A DNA stretch of 64,000 bases from Ceratotherium simum simum (GCF_000283155.1 NW_004454177.1:21106247-21170246), one strand, 5' to 3'. Shown: positions 1 through 10,475, counted from the stretch's first letter. Made by a program: numbers and translations. Notes: generated by a model not told the origin, from the sequence alone.

Positions 1-715
1 CCATATCACATGAGGCAGAATATGCGATGTTACAGAGCCTCACAGGACACTGTACCGATAATGCACTGATGCCATTATCATGTGTATCCACTCAGGCCCA
101 TCATTGCATTTACATGGAATTAGAATTTTTCCTTCTACCCTTCATCCTTTAGTCTCTAAAGTTTAGCATGTTATAATGGACTTTTTTCCTGTAGGTGTTT
201 CAGGGTTACTCATGACTTACCCTGTGATTCATACTTTAATTATACCTGCTCGTCAGGCTTTCTCTTATGCCACATTAACCCAGCTACTTGAGAGACACCA
301 GAAATGGTTTTGCTTTGAGGTGGATTTACCGTCAGTTTTGAAATGTTGTTTTCATGTATTGTTTTCCCCTCCATAATAATTGAACCAGATTCTTTTTGAG
401 AGAATAGGCTTTCTAAATAAAAGAGTGTCTATACCTGCAAGTTTTTTTTATAGGAAATTTTAATGGATTGACATGTAGCCTCTCCAAAAATTTCCACTTC
501 ACAATAATATGTGGCCCTGTCAGCTGCATGGTGAGTTTCACAAATATTGTTGGCTGACACACTCTTTGGCATGGTTACTGGCACAGAGAAATGTCTCTGT
601 TTGTTTTCCTAATTCTGGAATGGGATGTGTGGAGCTTTGTTTGTTTGTTTATTTTAAAGAGAAAACAGTGAGTTGGAGATAGTAAACTGATATCTGATAT
701 TTGTACATCTGCCTA
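1..715. other. unassigned sequence
   Basis: I recognise no repeat family or gene here. There is a splice-acceptor-like pyrimidine tract ending in AG at 181-194 and an AATAAA at 416-421. Nothing coding connects them, so they are probably chance. Confidence 0.4.
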
Positions 716-721
716 AAACTT

Positions 722-797
722 TTTTCTTGACCTAGATCATGTCTGGCACTTAAACCTGGCACTTAATATGTACTCAATAAGTGTTACTGTTGAGTTA
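722..797 (+). repeat. MIR or L2 3'-end remnant
   Basis: The stretch reads like the shared 3' end of MIR and L2 (TGGCACTTAATATGTACTCAATAAGTG compares with the usual 'TGGCACATAGTAGGCGCTCAATAAAT' pattern). It is too short and diverged to choose between the two families. Confidence 0.45.
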
Positions 798-1094
798 TCA
801 TTATTTTTCAGTTACTTTTGTAGACTTAGGCCTCTCAGATTCAGATCTTCTGAGGCTGTGTTCAGAGCTGGTAAGAGATGACTAAACAGAAGGCGAATGT
901 ACCTAAAAAGACTAAATGTAGTCTTCAGCCCTTCCTGCAGTGAGAATGTGGGACACTGTCATAGCTTGCATTTCCACCTGTATGTTATATTTTCTCAAAG
1001 CATGCTCCTTGCAAGTAGGTTTTGTATCATGTTAGTTCAACCTTACAACACATCTAGAAAAACAATATTGAACCCAAATGAACAAAACACATGA

Positions 1095-1425
1095 TTCAAT
1101 TATCTTTAACATTTTTTATTGTGGTAAAATAGACATAACATAAAATTTGTCATTTTAACCATTTTTAAGTGTACAATTCAATGGCATTAAGTACATTCAT
1201 GTTGTGCAAACATCACCACCATCCATCTCCAAAACTTTTTCATCTTCCCCAACTGAAACTCTCTACCCGTTAAACAACTTCCCATGCTTCCCTTCCCCCA
1301 GTCCCTGGTAACCACCATTCTACTTCCTGTCTCTATGAATTTGACTACTCTAGGTACCTCATACAAGTATAATCATACAATCTTTGTCCTTTATGTCTGC
1401 CTTATTTCCCTTAGATGATTTAATT
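1095..1425 (-). mobile_element. LINE-1 3' end fragment (L1M type), antisense
   Basis: Read on the minus strand this is the 3' untranslated end of an old L1M element. Recognisable antisense landmarks are ATTGTGGTAAAATAGACATA near the left end, TTTTAAGTGTACAATTCAAT, the CATCACCACCATCCATCTCC block, CCTGGTAACCACCATTCTAC, and ATGAATTTGACTACTCTAGG. It carries no ORF2 sequence, so it is a severely 5'-truncated relic. The same 3' end recurs at 24.3 kb with ORF2 attached. Family is confident; subfamily was not assigned. Confidence 0.85.
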
Positions 1426-1729
1426 ATTAATAAGAGAAGCAAAGAAGACATAAGAATCAGATTTGTTTTTAAAAGCATTTGAACTTACATAAATTTTTGA
1501 ATCAAGAGAGTTTCTAAGTTATTCTTGTGCTAAGCAGAAAAAGAAAGTTCAAATCAAGCCCTTCCATAGCAGGTATTGTTTATTCTGCCTTATGAAAAGC
1601 ATTTTTTCGTTGTCCCACTCAGTGCTCCTGACATCACTGTTTCTTGTCAGATTGGGGTATGACATTGCATTCTCTGAAGGGCAAGTGTACATATCATATC
1701 CCTAATGAAAGCAGCCTATATGGCTTGTT

Positions 1730-1945
1730 TTTTTTTTTTTTAAGATTTTATTTATTTATTTATTTTCCCCCCAAAGCCCCAGTAGGTAGTTGTATGTCAT
1801 AGCTGCACATCCTTCTAGTTGCTGTATGTGGGACACAGCCTCAGCATGGCCAGAGAAGCGGTGCCTCGGTGCTCACCCGGGATCCGAACCCGGGTAGCCA
1901 GCAGCGGAGCGCACGCACTTAACCGCTAAGCCACGGGGCCGGCCC
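1730..1945 (-). mobile_element. ERE SINE, short CTAG-type, antisense
   Basis: This is a near full-length perissodactyl tRNA-derived SINE inserted on the minus strand. The T-run at the left is its A-tail, followed by TTATTTATTT, the CAAAGCCCCAGTAG block, the TTCTAGTTGCTG block, the B-box complement GGATCCGAACC, and the GGGGCCGGCCC head at the right. A 14-bp target duplication CTATATGGCTTGTT (1716-1729 and 1946-1959) bounds it exactly, proving retrotransposition into pre-existing DNA. Confidence 0.95.
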
Positions 1946-1959
1946 CTATATGGCTTGTT

Positions 1960-2940
1960 AACATTGTCTTTTGCAACTAAGAAATGCTCTCATAAATTGC
2001 AGAGCCCCTCTCAAATGGATACAACTCTCCCTTCTTCCTCTCCACTATTGTCATAAAGCACAGAAAAATGCTAAATGTAGACTGGGTTGAAAAGGAAACT
2101 TCCCTTTGTCCAGGGGTAAGAAATGGGAGTCTTTCCTAGAAAGAGCACAGAACATAGACCACATTGTGTGAGTATATACTCCAAGTGCTTATTATCCAAT
2201 AAATGGACTAAAGAGCAGTTGTTGGAAGACCAAAAAGGTAAATGGTTGAGAGGTGATAAGAGGGGATGATAAGAAGGGACTAGGTAGATAGAAATGAGAA
2301 TGGGGAAGAGATGGGCAGTAAACAGATTAAATAAAGGAAGGAAACACACTCTGTGATTACATAGATGAGGTAGGAATCCAACGTAACTCTAAGATTTGAG
2401 CTTATATAACTCAGAAACATTATCTTTTTAGATAAACATAGATAGGCTTAGTTTTCCATCCTGAGTTTGAGGTAAAGTTAGCGTAACTAAGAGATGCTAT
2501 CTGGGGGAGAGAAGTGCAGCACTAACACTCAGGGATGTAGGGTTTAGCTTAATAGAGGGGCCCTGGAGGCAGCAAGACCACCAGCTAAAGGAGCAGGAAT
2601 AGTGCAGCCAGTAGAATTTGCTCTATGTGACAATATGACTTCTAAAGTCTCTTCTAGAGCTAAGATTTTATTGTGACGACAGATTTCTAAAGAACAGGAT
2701 GAAAGAACAGAATTCTAAGCATAAAACTCTCATCCACTAACTACATTTATGGGGGAGAAGGAGGGGGATGAATCGATATAATTTAGGAAAGTTTTGGGGT
2801 TTGGTTGTTTTTTTTTTAGGCATAGATTTCGATTTCCATTTAGTATTGCCCTCTTGTGGCAAACCACGATGTTTGCTAACTGACAGAAAACCCTAAAGCA
2901 AAGAGAAACAGATAAGAAGATAAAATGTAATGAGCTCCTC
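1960..2940. other. unassigned sequence
   Basis: About 1 kb in which I recognise no element. A faint MIR-like end (TCTAAAGTCTCTTCTAGAGC) lies at 2640-2665. The open stretches here are short and have no family resemblance. Confidence 0.4.
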
Positions 2941-2942
2941 CA

Positions 2943-3137
2943 TGTGCTGGACATGATGCACAGAGTGCTTACGTATATATCGCTTCATCTAAGCTTCACC
3001 ACAAGCCTTTGAAATAGGTGTGAAGTCCTGTTAGCCCCACTTTCAACAGATGGGGAAAATATGACTCAAAGTGGTTAACTTGCCTAAGTTTACATAGCTA
3101 GAAGGTACTGGAGTTGGTATTTCAATTCATGGCTAGC
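2943..3137 (-). repeat. MIR SINE, antisense
   Basis: Ancient tRNA-derived MIR read in reverse. It runs from the ..TGTGCTGGACA.. and GAGTGCTTACG block through CTTCACCACAAGCC, the GATGGGGAAAATATGACTCAAAG core and CATAGCTAGAAGGTACTGGAG. Divergence is heavy, as expected for MIR. Confidence 0.8.
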
Positions 3138-3171
3138 TAGCTAAAAAGGCTGTGGTTAAAAAAATCCAAAT

Positions 3172-3300
3172 GCGTTCAACAAATATTTGTAGGTAGCTAT
3201 TATATGCCTGTGCTGCTGTAGATGCTGAGAATACAAGGGTAAGCAAAACCTTACTTCATTCCTGCTCTAATTAAATTTTCAGTGTAATGAGTTACAGTAG
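3172..3300 (-). repeat. L2 LINE 3' end fragment, antisense
   Basis: Contains TTCAACAAATATTTGTAGG.., TATTATATGCCTGTGCTG.., GATGCTGAGAATACAAGGGTA and AGCAAAACC. These are the reverse complement of the L2 3' end pattern (caacaaatatttattgagc .. ctggggatacagcagtgaacaaaac). Confidence 0.7.
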
Positions 3301-3337
3301 AGACATTAATCAAGTGGTGACACAAAGGCCATTTATT

Positions 3338-3486
3338 AGCAGTGTGATTTAGGGACATTTAACTTTCAGGCTTTCTGGTTTCCCCAAATATAAAATTAGG
3401 GATGATAGTGATAATGGCTATTATTTATTAAGTGCTTGCAGTGTGCCAGATACTGTCCTAAGCTCTTTACACTCATGATTTTGCTT
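3338..3486. repeat. two abutting MIR pieces in opposite orientation
   Basis: 3338-3412 matches the sense MIR core (AGTGTGATTTAGGGACATTTAAC, then TTTCCCCAAATATAAAATTAGG). 3411-3486 matches antisense MIR (GGCTATTATTTATTAAGTGCTTGCAGTGTGCCAG, then CCTAAGCTCTTTACACTCATG). Together they are either two separate insertions or an old rearrangement. Confidence 0.65.
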
Positions 3487-3489
3487 AGG

Positions 3490-4010
3490 TCCCTTTTAGC
3501 TCTATACTTGAGACATCGCTACGCCTCTATGGACTCGGAGTTAGAATGAGGAATCTTCTCTGCACTGACAATGAGAATCAGGTATGAGTAGAGTGTTTCT
3601 GACACTTCACCCATGCATGCTTAGAGACTTGCAGCTGTTTGGAGAGGAAGTTTTGTACTTCCTTACCTCTCACTGAAATCATTTTAGGGGTGGCCTCTGC
3701 TGGATTCCATAGCAACCGCAACACACACAGGAAGGAGGCAAGCTTTTACTGAGCAACTACAGTGTCCCTGATCCCTCTAGCCCGCCTCTCCTCACTCTAA
3801 CTCTGGAAGGAGGACTTTTATAATGAGAATGAGGACTGCAAGGCAGAAAACCCACAACAAACAAACAAACCCTCCAGGACAAACAGAGCTGTCTCTTACT
3901 CCAAGACCACAGCACAGTGAATATCTCTGTTAGGACACTTACCCAAATTTGTAATATGTTTTTATATAGCTCTTCTTCCACGTTTACAGTTCTTGTTTTT
4001 AGACTCTGAA
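3490..4010. other. unassigned sequence
   Basis: No recognisable element. A small AACA/AACAAACAAAC tract lies near 3860. Confidence 0.4.
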
Positions 4011-4014
4011 CTTT

Positions 4015-4112
4015 TAGACCATGTCTTATTCTTCTCTATATCTCTTGCACCTTGCATATTATCAGCCCACAGAAGATATCTAACAAGTGTTTTGAATGCC
4101 TGAATGCCTTAT
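4015..4112 (+). repeat. L2 LINE 3' end fragment
   Basis: TAGACCATGTCTTATTCTTC.. through GATATCTAACAAGTGTTTTGAATGCCTGAATGCC follows the L2 3' end order ('..gcagggactttgtct.. gtgcctggcacatagtaggcgctcaataaatatttgttgaatgaatg'). It is diverged. Confidence 0.55.
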
Positions 4113-5064
4113 AACAGGTTTCCTGGTTTTGCTCGTAGAGGCGCCTGAGCAAATCTGCAGGGGAACAGAGGAAGAGTTCTCCCATTTGGCGGGAGGTCTA
4201 TACATGATGCTTGAGCTCCACTGGCATGAAAGGCAGAGTGAAGCTCATTATCTGTGGTGCCAGGCCATGAGGATGTCTGGGCTAGAACTGCTGCCATCCA
4301 GCACACTGTAACAGGCCCTGACAAAGGCAGTGAAAAATGTGATGAGGAAAATAACAAGCCCAGAAGGAGCTTAAGGAAACTAACTCAAATAAATGACTCC
4401 ACGCCCAAGAAGGAGAGGTCATAACTCAATCAGAGTGAAGCACACTAATGAATGTGATAAGAAGGATAATTGAAAAAGAACAGACCCACAGTCTCTACGG
4501 TTTGAGCATTTCAGACGGAAAAAAGACCAAATCTAAAAGGGAATCTGCAACCAGTAGTCACAGTGGCAACTTCCTTTATGAGAAATAAAGCCCATGATAT
4601 TATCCCTTAAAATGTACGTTAACTTACATTCTGTCAGTGTGACTTGTATCTGATAATAGAATTAGAAAATTTTACAAAATTATGTATAATAATCATAAAG
4701 CTATTTTTTCAGAAAGGGTGAGTTTTTATTTTTACATTTATTAGTGAGTTCCTTTTTTTCTCCAGCTACCAGTTTATTAAACTCTTATTGTGAGACAGAA
4801 GTGGATTACTGAAATTAAACTTTAGTTTACAAGATAAATGAGAGCAGTATAAGTAGTCTGGATTCCACTTAATGCTGCAGAACATTTCACCCTTCTAATC
4901 CTCTCCTCTGTGATCTTTCAAAGAATGCTTCAAAGATTTGTGAAGCTCTCTGAACTCTGTTACTTTATGGTGTCAAGTAGAATAACATTTACCATATAGT
5001 GAAAATCTTGTTGGTATGGAAGATGAATATTTGATGAATTATTGTACCTCTTCCAAACCTGCTT
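4113..5064. other. unassigned sequence
   Basis: No confident call. The block near 4390-4440 (ATGACTCCACGCCCAAGAAGG, then CATAACTCAATCAGAGTG) resembles an old dispersed mammalian repeat that I cannot name. The remainder is AT-rich and unrecognised. Confidence 0.35.
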
Positions 5065-5205
5065 TTCCTCCAAGCTTGTATTATAAAAATTTTCAAACAT
5101 ACAGAAAAGTTGAAAAAATAACACAACATATATATATAAAATGAGGAGAGAGGTAAACAAATAAGAGAAAATGTTGACATTTGTTGAATCCAGGTAGAGA
5201 GCATG
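5065..5205 (-). repeat. probable L1M 3' fragment, antisense
   Basis: AAAATTTTCAAACATACAGAAAAGTTGAAAAAATAACAC is the antisense L1M/L1MC 3' pattern ('attttcaaacatacacaaaagtagagagaatag'), which later continues to 'tcaacaatt..acatttg'. It is short and diverged. Confidence 0.5.
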
Positions 5206-5206
5206 T

Positions 5207-5300
5207 GGGTATTTATTATATATAATATTTATAATAGATATATCTCTAATAGATATCTATTATATGTATAATTATATATTATATTTATATATGTATATAT
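5207..5300. repeat. AT-rich (TATA)n-like low-complexity tract
   Basis: Nearly pure A/T with repeated TATAT, ATAGATAT and TATATATT units. The following ERE inserted at its right edge and duplicated part of it. Confidence 0.85.
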
Positions 5301-5305
5301 TTTTA

Positions 5306-5530
5306 TTTTTATTTATTTATTTTTTAAATAATTTTATTTATTTATTTTTTCCCCCCAAAGCCCCAGTAGATAGTTGTATGTCATAGCTGCACATCCTTCT
5401 AGTTGCTGTATGTGGGACGCGGCCTCAGCATGGCCGGAGAAGCGGTGCGTTGGTGCGTGCCTGGGATCCGAACCTGGGCCGCCAGCAGCAGAGCGTGTGC
5501 ACTTAACCGCTAAGCTACGGGGCCGACCCA
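5306..5530 (-). mobile_element. ERE SINE, short CTAG-type, antisense
   Basis: Full-length minus-strand ERE: TTTATTTATTT tail at left, CAAAGCCCCAGTAGATAG, TTCTAGTTGCTG, GGATCCGAACC and the head complement at right. A 17-bp target duplication ATATGTATATATTTTTA (5289-5305 and 5531-5547) shows insertion into the AT-rich tract. The A/T continues to about 5600 on the far side. Confidence 0.93.
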
Positions 5531-5746
5531 ATATGTATATATTTTTAAATATATATTATACATACATAATATACATAATGTATATATATTTTTCTGAAAC
5601 ATTTAAAGTAAATATTAGACATCTTGATACATCATCTCTAGATATTTCAACATACATCACCAAAGAATAAGGAAATTCTCTAACATAATTAAAACTTAAA
5701 GAAATTTAATATATGATAAAAATATTATCAAATATCCAATTGTTCC

Positions 5747-5991
5747 AGGGCCGTCCTTGTGGCCTAGTAGTTAAGTTCGGCACACTCTGCTTCGGCAGCC
5801 CGGGTTCACGGTTTGGTTCCCAGGCACAGACCTACACCACTTGTCTGTGGCCATGCTGTGGTGGCGACTCACATACAAAATAGAGGAAGATGGGCACAGA
5901 TGTTAGCCAGGGGCCAATCTTCCTCAGCAAAAGAGAGGAAGATTGGCAACAGATGTTAGCTCAGGGTTAATCTTCCTCAAAAAAAAAAAGA
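5747..5991 (+). mobile_element. ERE SINE, hairpin-tail type
   Basis: Plus-strand ERE with a diverged head (CAGGGCCGTCC..TAGTAGTTAAG), B-box region GGTTTGGTTCC, and two tail units at 5883-5925 and 5935-5978. Each tail unit begins GAGGAAGAT and ends AATCTTCCTC, so each can fold as a stem-loop. It ends in an A-run. No clear target duplication is visible, and substitutions suggest an older copy. Confidence 0.9.
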
Positions 5992-6677
5992 GAAAAGAGA
6001 ATGGAGGATATAGCTTTGAGGTTAGGCAAGGGGAGAAAAAGTAAGTAGAATGATGAGCAGATGTTTAGCTAGATGCCAATGCCAGAGGGAGCCAGCCTGC
6101 AGTCAGGACCTCTGCTGGCAGCTGATAATAAAGAAGCCACCTTTCAATTACATCATTTGTAATTATATCTAATGGTCTTGCTTTCATTCTTATTGTTGAC
6201 ATGAAGTTTTTGGTACACTTAAGGATAGTTTTTATCTGCAGAAAAGATTATCAGAATGTTTTATTTTTTAATTTTAATAACTATACTATTAAAATTACAA
6301 TTTATTTTAAACACCTGGTTTTATTGTAGGCTTCTGGGTTCAGCTCACAAATGGTGTTCTTCTATCTATAAGTATAGCAAAGGTTAGCAATCATTCTCAA
6401 AGATACTTTGAATAATATTTGGTTTCATTTACAAATATAAATGCCCTTCCAATTAACATCAATTTAATGGGGCAACATTTTAACATTTAATATTTCCTTT
6501 TCCCTTTTTAGGTCTTCAATCTTCTACCTGAACAAAATCTTTCTGGATGAAACATAATCTTATAAATTTAGTACCTTAAACTTATAAAATGGCCAATCAT
6601 AAGTTCTCTTAAATATGTTAATATTTTCATAAATTTTTCAAAATTTCAACTTAACTCTGTAAGTCAGTTAACCTTTC
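5992..6677. other. unassigned AT-rich sequence
   Basis: No recognisable gene or repeat. Base composition is strongly A/T. Confidence 0.4.
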
Positions 6678-6687
6678 TAAATTGGAG

Positions 6688-7218
6688 GGTTTTTTTGTTT
6701 TTTTAAATTTTTTATTTATTTTATTTTTTTGATGTCATAATAGTTTATAACATTGTGAACTTTTAGTTGTATATTATTGTTTATCAGTCACCATATAAAT
6801 GTGTCCCTTCACCCCTTGTGCCCACCCCCAACCCCCTTCTCCTGGTAACCCCCAAACCATTCTCTCTGTCTGTGTGTTAGTTTATCTTCCACATATGAGT
6901 GAAATCATGCAGTGTTTGTCTTTCTTTGTCTGGCTTATTTTGCTTAACATAATACTCTCCAGGTCCACCCATGTTGTTGCAAATGGGACGACTTTGCCTT
7001 TTTTATGGCTGAATAGTATTCCATCGTATATATATACCACATCTTCTTTATCCAATCATCAGTCGAGGGACACTTAGGTTGCTTCCACTTCTTGGCTATA
7101 GTGAATAATGCTGCAATGAATATAGGGGTACATAAGCCTCTTTGGATTGTTGATTTCAGGTTCTTTGGATGGATACCCAGTAGTGGGATAGCTGGATCAT
7201 AAGGTATTTCCATTTTTA
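6688..7218 (-). mobile_element. 5'-truncated LINE-1 with target duplications, antisense
   Basis: A T-rich left end (the L1 A-tail) is followed by antisense 3' UTR and the last part of ORF2. The insertion is bounded by a 10-bp duplication TAAATTGGAG at 6678-6687 and 7219-7228, so the element is complete as inserted at about 530 bp. The body is younger-looking than the L1M relics elsewhere because its ORF2 end is still readable. Extreme 5' truncation is typical of LINE-1 retrotransposition. Confidence 0.93.
6944..7213 (-). pseudogene. LINE-1 ORF2 C-terminal remnant
   Basis: An open 89-codon reading frame translates to the very conserved C-terminal end of L1 ORF2p. It shows DPAIPLLGI near the start, then [19 protein letters not shown], and [15 protein letters not shown] shortly before the stop. 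This part lies beyond the reverse-transcriptase domain, in the C-terminal cysteine-rich region. It has no endonuclease or reverse-transcriptase domain and no start codon of its own, so it is non-functional. Confidence 0.9.
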
Positions 7219-7228
7219 TAAATTGGAG

Positions 7229-7620
7229 TTATTTTTGAAAACCAAATTTTCATAAAAATTATAAGAATATATAATATCAAACAAATTACTTTTTGCCTAA
7301 AAATTAATGCTATAGTTTTGCTTCTTTTAAATCTTTCTCAATATACTGAATTCTAAATCTCCCTGGGGTTAAAGATACAGTTATTACTTGAGGAACACGT
7401 TCCAGTTATCTAAGATTAGTTAGACCAGATAGTTCAGCCATGATGCTGACTAGATTCTTGTTTGAAACCAGAATAGGCCTCATTGGATGATCTTTTCGTA
7501 GTCACCCTATCGTTGTTCCATAACTCAAGTAGGTGGTCACGAGCCATGAAGATGAATGGAAATTTATATACACTATATTAGTGGCTTTCCAAATTTTTGA
7601 CTCAACTCACATAGAAAAAA
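7229..7620. other. unassigned sequence
   Basis: No recognisable repeat or gene. Confidence 0.4.
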
Positions 7621-7622
7621 GT

Positions 7623-7851
7623 GGGGCCAGCACCGTGGTGTAGTGGTTAAGTTCCCACACTCTACTTTGACAGCCCAGGGTTCACTGGTTAGGATCCCGG
7701 GCGCAGACCTGTGCACCGCTTATTGGGCCATGCTGTGGCAGGCATCCCACATGTAGAGTGGAGGAACATGGGCGCAGATATTAGCCCAGGGCCAATCTTC
7801 CTCAGCGAAAAGAAGAGGATAGGCCACAGATGTTAGTTCAGGGCTATACTT

Positions 7852-7884
<33 letters not shown>
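7623..7884 (+). mobile_element. ERE SINE, hairpin-tail type, ending in (CA)n
   Basis: Plus-strand ERE with head GGGGCCAGCACCGTGGTG, GTAGTGGTTAAG, B-box region GGTTAGGATCC, and two GGAAGA..TTCCTC tail units. In place of a plain A-tail it ends in a (CA)n run at about 7856-7883, suggesting microsatellite growth from the tail. Confidence 0.92.
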
Positions 7885-7885
<1 letters not shown>

Positions 7886-8099
7886 AAAGAAATGAATACT
7901 TTTCATATGATGTAGGTGTATATATATATATTTTAACAATTGCTAGTTCCAACCCACAAAGTAGATTCCATGATACATTAATAAGAAGCAATTCCCATTT
8001 GTGAAAAGTTTCACAGTATTTCATTTTTCTATCCATTCAAAGAAGTCTTCACTGCCTGTTCAGAGTAATCATTTAAATTAAATTTGCATTTTAGGACTC
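7885..8099. other. unassigned sequence
   Basis: Short stretch with a TATATATATATATTTT run at about 7920-7934. No other feature was recognised. Confidence 0.4.
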
Positions 8100-8461
8100 T
8101 GCTGTGGACTGAATTATGTCACTCCCAAATTCATAGGTGGAAGTCCTAACTCCTCATGTAGCTATATTGAAGATAGGGCCTTTAAGAAAGTGTTTAAGGT
8201 TAAATGAGTTCAACCCTATAAAACCGGTGTCATTAAAACAGAGGAAGAGACATCAGAGATCTTTCTCTCTCCACCATGTGAGGACACAGGGAGAAGGCAG
8301 CCATCTGTAAGCCAGGAAGGGAGCTCTCACCAGAAGCCGAACCCTGCGGGAACCTTGATCTTGGGATTTCCAACTTCCATGTATTGTGAGAAAATAAATT
8401 TCTCTTTTTAAGCCACCTAATCTGTGGTATTTTGTTATGGCAGCCTAAGCAGACTAAGACA
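8100..8461 (+). mobile_element. solo LTR, MaLR (MLT1-like) endogenous retrovirus relic
   Basis: A roughly 360-bp element begins TG (TGCTGTGGACTGAATTATG) and ends CA (GACTAAGACA). Inside it are TAACTCC..GATAGGGCC, CCATGTGAGGACACAGGGAG, CAGCCATCTGTAAGCCAGG, a GTGAGAAAATAAATTTCTC polyadenylation segment and TTTTAAGCCACCTAATCTGTGG, in the order usual for MLT1-type LTRs. Flanking 5-bp sequences GACTC and GACTA are a near-perfect target duplication. It has no internal coding region, so it is a solo LTR left by recombination. Confidence 0.85.
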
Positions 8462-8500
8462 GACTATTTTAAAAACATGTAAATGCAAAAATTAACTTAA

Positions 8501-8712
8501 TGGGGGGCCAGCCCCTTGGCTTAGCGGTTAAGTTCGCGCGCTCCGCTGCTGGCGGCCTGGGTTCAGATCCCGGGTGTGCACCGACGCACCGCTTCTCCGG
8601 CCATGCTGAGGCCTCGTCCCACATACAGCAACTGGAAGGATGTGCAGCTGTGACATACAACTATCTACTGGGGCTTTGGGGGAAAAAATAAATAAATAAA
8701 ATTATAAAAAAA
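8501..8712 (+). mobile_element. ERE SINE, short CTAG-type
   Basis: Well-preserved plus-strand ERE: GGGGCCAGCCCC head, GGCTTAGCGGTTAAG A-box region, GGTTCAGATCC B-box, CTGGGGCTTTGGGGG near the end, then an AATAAATAAAATTA tail. The target duplication AAAATTAACTTAA flanks it (about 8488-8500 and 8713-8725). It lies 39 bp downstream of the solo LTR. Confidence 0.95.
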
Positions 8713-8725
8713 AAAATTAACTTAA

Positions 8726-9471
8726 GGGGATCTTGCATCTCCTTATATTTTGGGGATCTACAACACATAGGAATACTGTTTTAAAATGATATCTAATTGA
8801 ATTGTGGACGTCTCATGTAAACTAACCTGACTTGAGGCTATTTTACAAGCGTTCATCTGTGTCTAATCTTACCATGTCTGCACTGTGCCTATTTTTAAAA
8901 CCATAAAGAGGGACCAATTTTGGAGGATGTGCTTAGTATGAGTACTCACTCTGGGAGAGTAACCAGCTCACCGAAAACATCAGTTTAGACAAGTTTGGGG
9001 TTGGCAGGAGTCAGTTAAAATCGTGGGAAATGGACAGGCAGGAGTGATGTGGTTCACCCAACATCCTCAATACGAAGCAGTTATCTAATTGAGGAGAAGG
9101 ACTGGAGGCAAGATGAGGAGCTGTTCTGCGTCAGGAGCAGACTCACCACAGGGATCCAAGGTAACACTTAAGCTGTCTTAAGTTGTTCCTTAAGACACAG
9201 ACAGGGCACCCTCCAGGTGCTCACACCACCTGGGGAAGCAGACGACTGTTTATGAACCATTGACCACTGATGCATCCACCATGCTATCCATCTGGGTTCC
9301 ATTTGTTCTGGAGGAGAGGCCAGAAAGGCACAGGATGGGACTGGGACTAGGCAGGAATGACAGATGTAGTTGGGTAACAGGATGGGTTTCTTTTCTTGAC
9401 CCAGCCCCTTCCCATGGGAGGGAAACTTAGGGAAGACAGGGAAGGGAGAAACTTGTGTTCCACAATAACTT
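8726..9471. other. unassigned sequence
   Basis: No recognisable element. The long minus-strand open stretch that crosses from here into the next SINE is an artefact of the SINE. Confidence 0.4.
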
Positions 9472-9483
9472 CCTGGTGTTAGG

Positions 9484-9696
9484 GTTTTGTTTGTTTGTTT
9501 GTTTGTTTTTTTAGTGAGGAAGATTGTCCCTGAACTAACATCTGTGCCAATTTTCCTCTGTTTTTTTGTATGTGGGATGCCACCACAGCGTGGCTTGATG
9601 AGCAGTGTGTAGGTCCACACCAGGGATCCGAACCCACGATCCCCAGGCCGCTGAAGTGGAGCCCGCAAACTTAACCACTACACCACGGGGCTGGCC
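9484..9696 (-). mobile_element. ERE SINE, one-unit tail, antisense
   Basis: Minus-strand ERE with a (GTTT)n-modified tail at left, a single GAGGAAGATTGTCC..AATTTTCCTC unit, GTATGTGGGATGCCACC, GGATCCGAACC and the head complement CACGGGGCTGGCC. Target duplication CCTGGTGTTAGG / CCTGGTCTTAGG (9472-9483, 9697-9708; 11 of 12 identical). Confidence 0.92.
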
Positions 9697-9708
9697 CCTG
9701 GTCTTAGG

Positions 9709-10475
9709 TTTTAAGGTTGGTATCGGCATGAAACAAGTGTGTTGGGATCTTGGCTTGTAGATGCTTCACTCAGACGGCAGAAGGATGACTCAGGACTTGA
9801 ATGACCTGAATTTTACTTTCATGCTGAGGATGGGGTCAGTTGAAGAAGAAAGAAAGAGGGATAAAAAGATTGAAAGAGTGTGTTTGACAAGGAGAGGGAG
9901 AGTGGAGAGGAGGGATTTCTAGGATATCCTTCCATCTCAGGTAGACTCCCGGTGACTGATGATGACACAACAGCAAAAGTGAAGGATGGTTTTTCACCAT
10001 TCTTAGAAACCACGTACATCCTAATGATCTGATGGTGAGATTTTATTTCTGAGACTAGTTTCTTTCTGCCCTTCCAGAACGCAAGCAGTGGCTTACTTAT
10101 GCTACTTTGTACAAAGAAGACTGCCACTGATCAGCCTTCTCTAAAGCAGGCAAAAGTGTTACCTAACAATTAAAACATTTTCTTCTCAAATAAGAAAAAA
10201 ACCACAATTCTCTTCTAAGCTGTTTCAGGGCACCTTCAAAAACAAGAAAAATAATTAGTAGCTAAATCATTTCTAAAAAAAATGTGTTTACTTCTGTTAA
10301 TGTAGGAGGCAGGACCCTTAACTGTGACGATATGGAAAGTATCATAATTTTGGTCGAGAGTATAACGTTAAAGTAGATCATAAACACCAAGAATCCATTT
10401 AAATGTGTAGATTATATAGCAAGGTACGGCAATAATTTAAAATTCCATATCTCCACAAGTTATTCCCTGATGATG
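9709..10475. other. unassigned sequence
   Basis: No recognisable repeat or gene. Confidence 0.4.

Noticed and set aside
181..421. Acceptor-like tract followed by an AATAAA, suggesting a terminal exon
   Set aside because: No upstream exon, coding potential or GU-rich downstream element is visible. Such pairs occur by chance in AT-rich DNA.
5374..5670. Open frame of 98 codons starting MYVIAAHPSSCCMWDAASAW, repeated with variants at many positions
   Set aside because: It is the translation of antisense ERE SINE sequence. The same peptide recurs at every CTAG-type ERE and is not a protein family.
9168..9668. 166-codon minus-strand open frame
   Set aside because: Its first half is ERE SINE and the rest has no recognisable domain.
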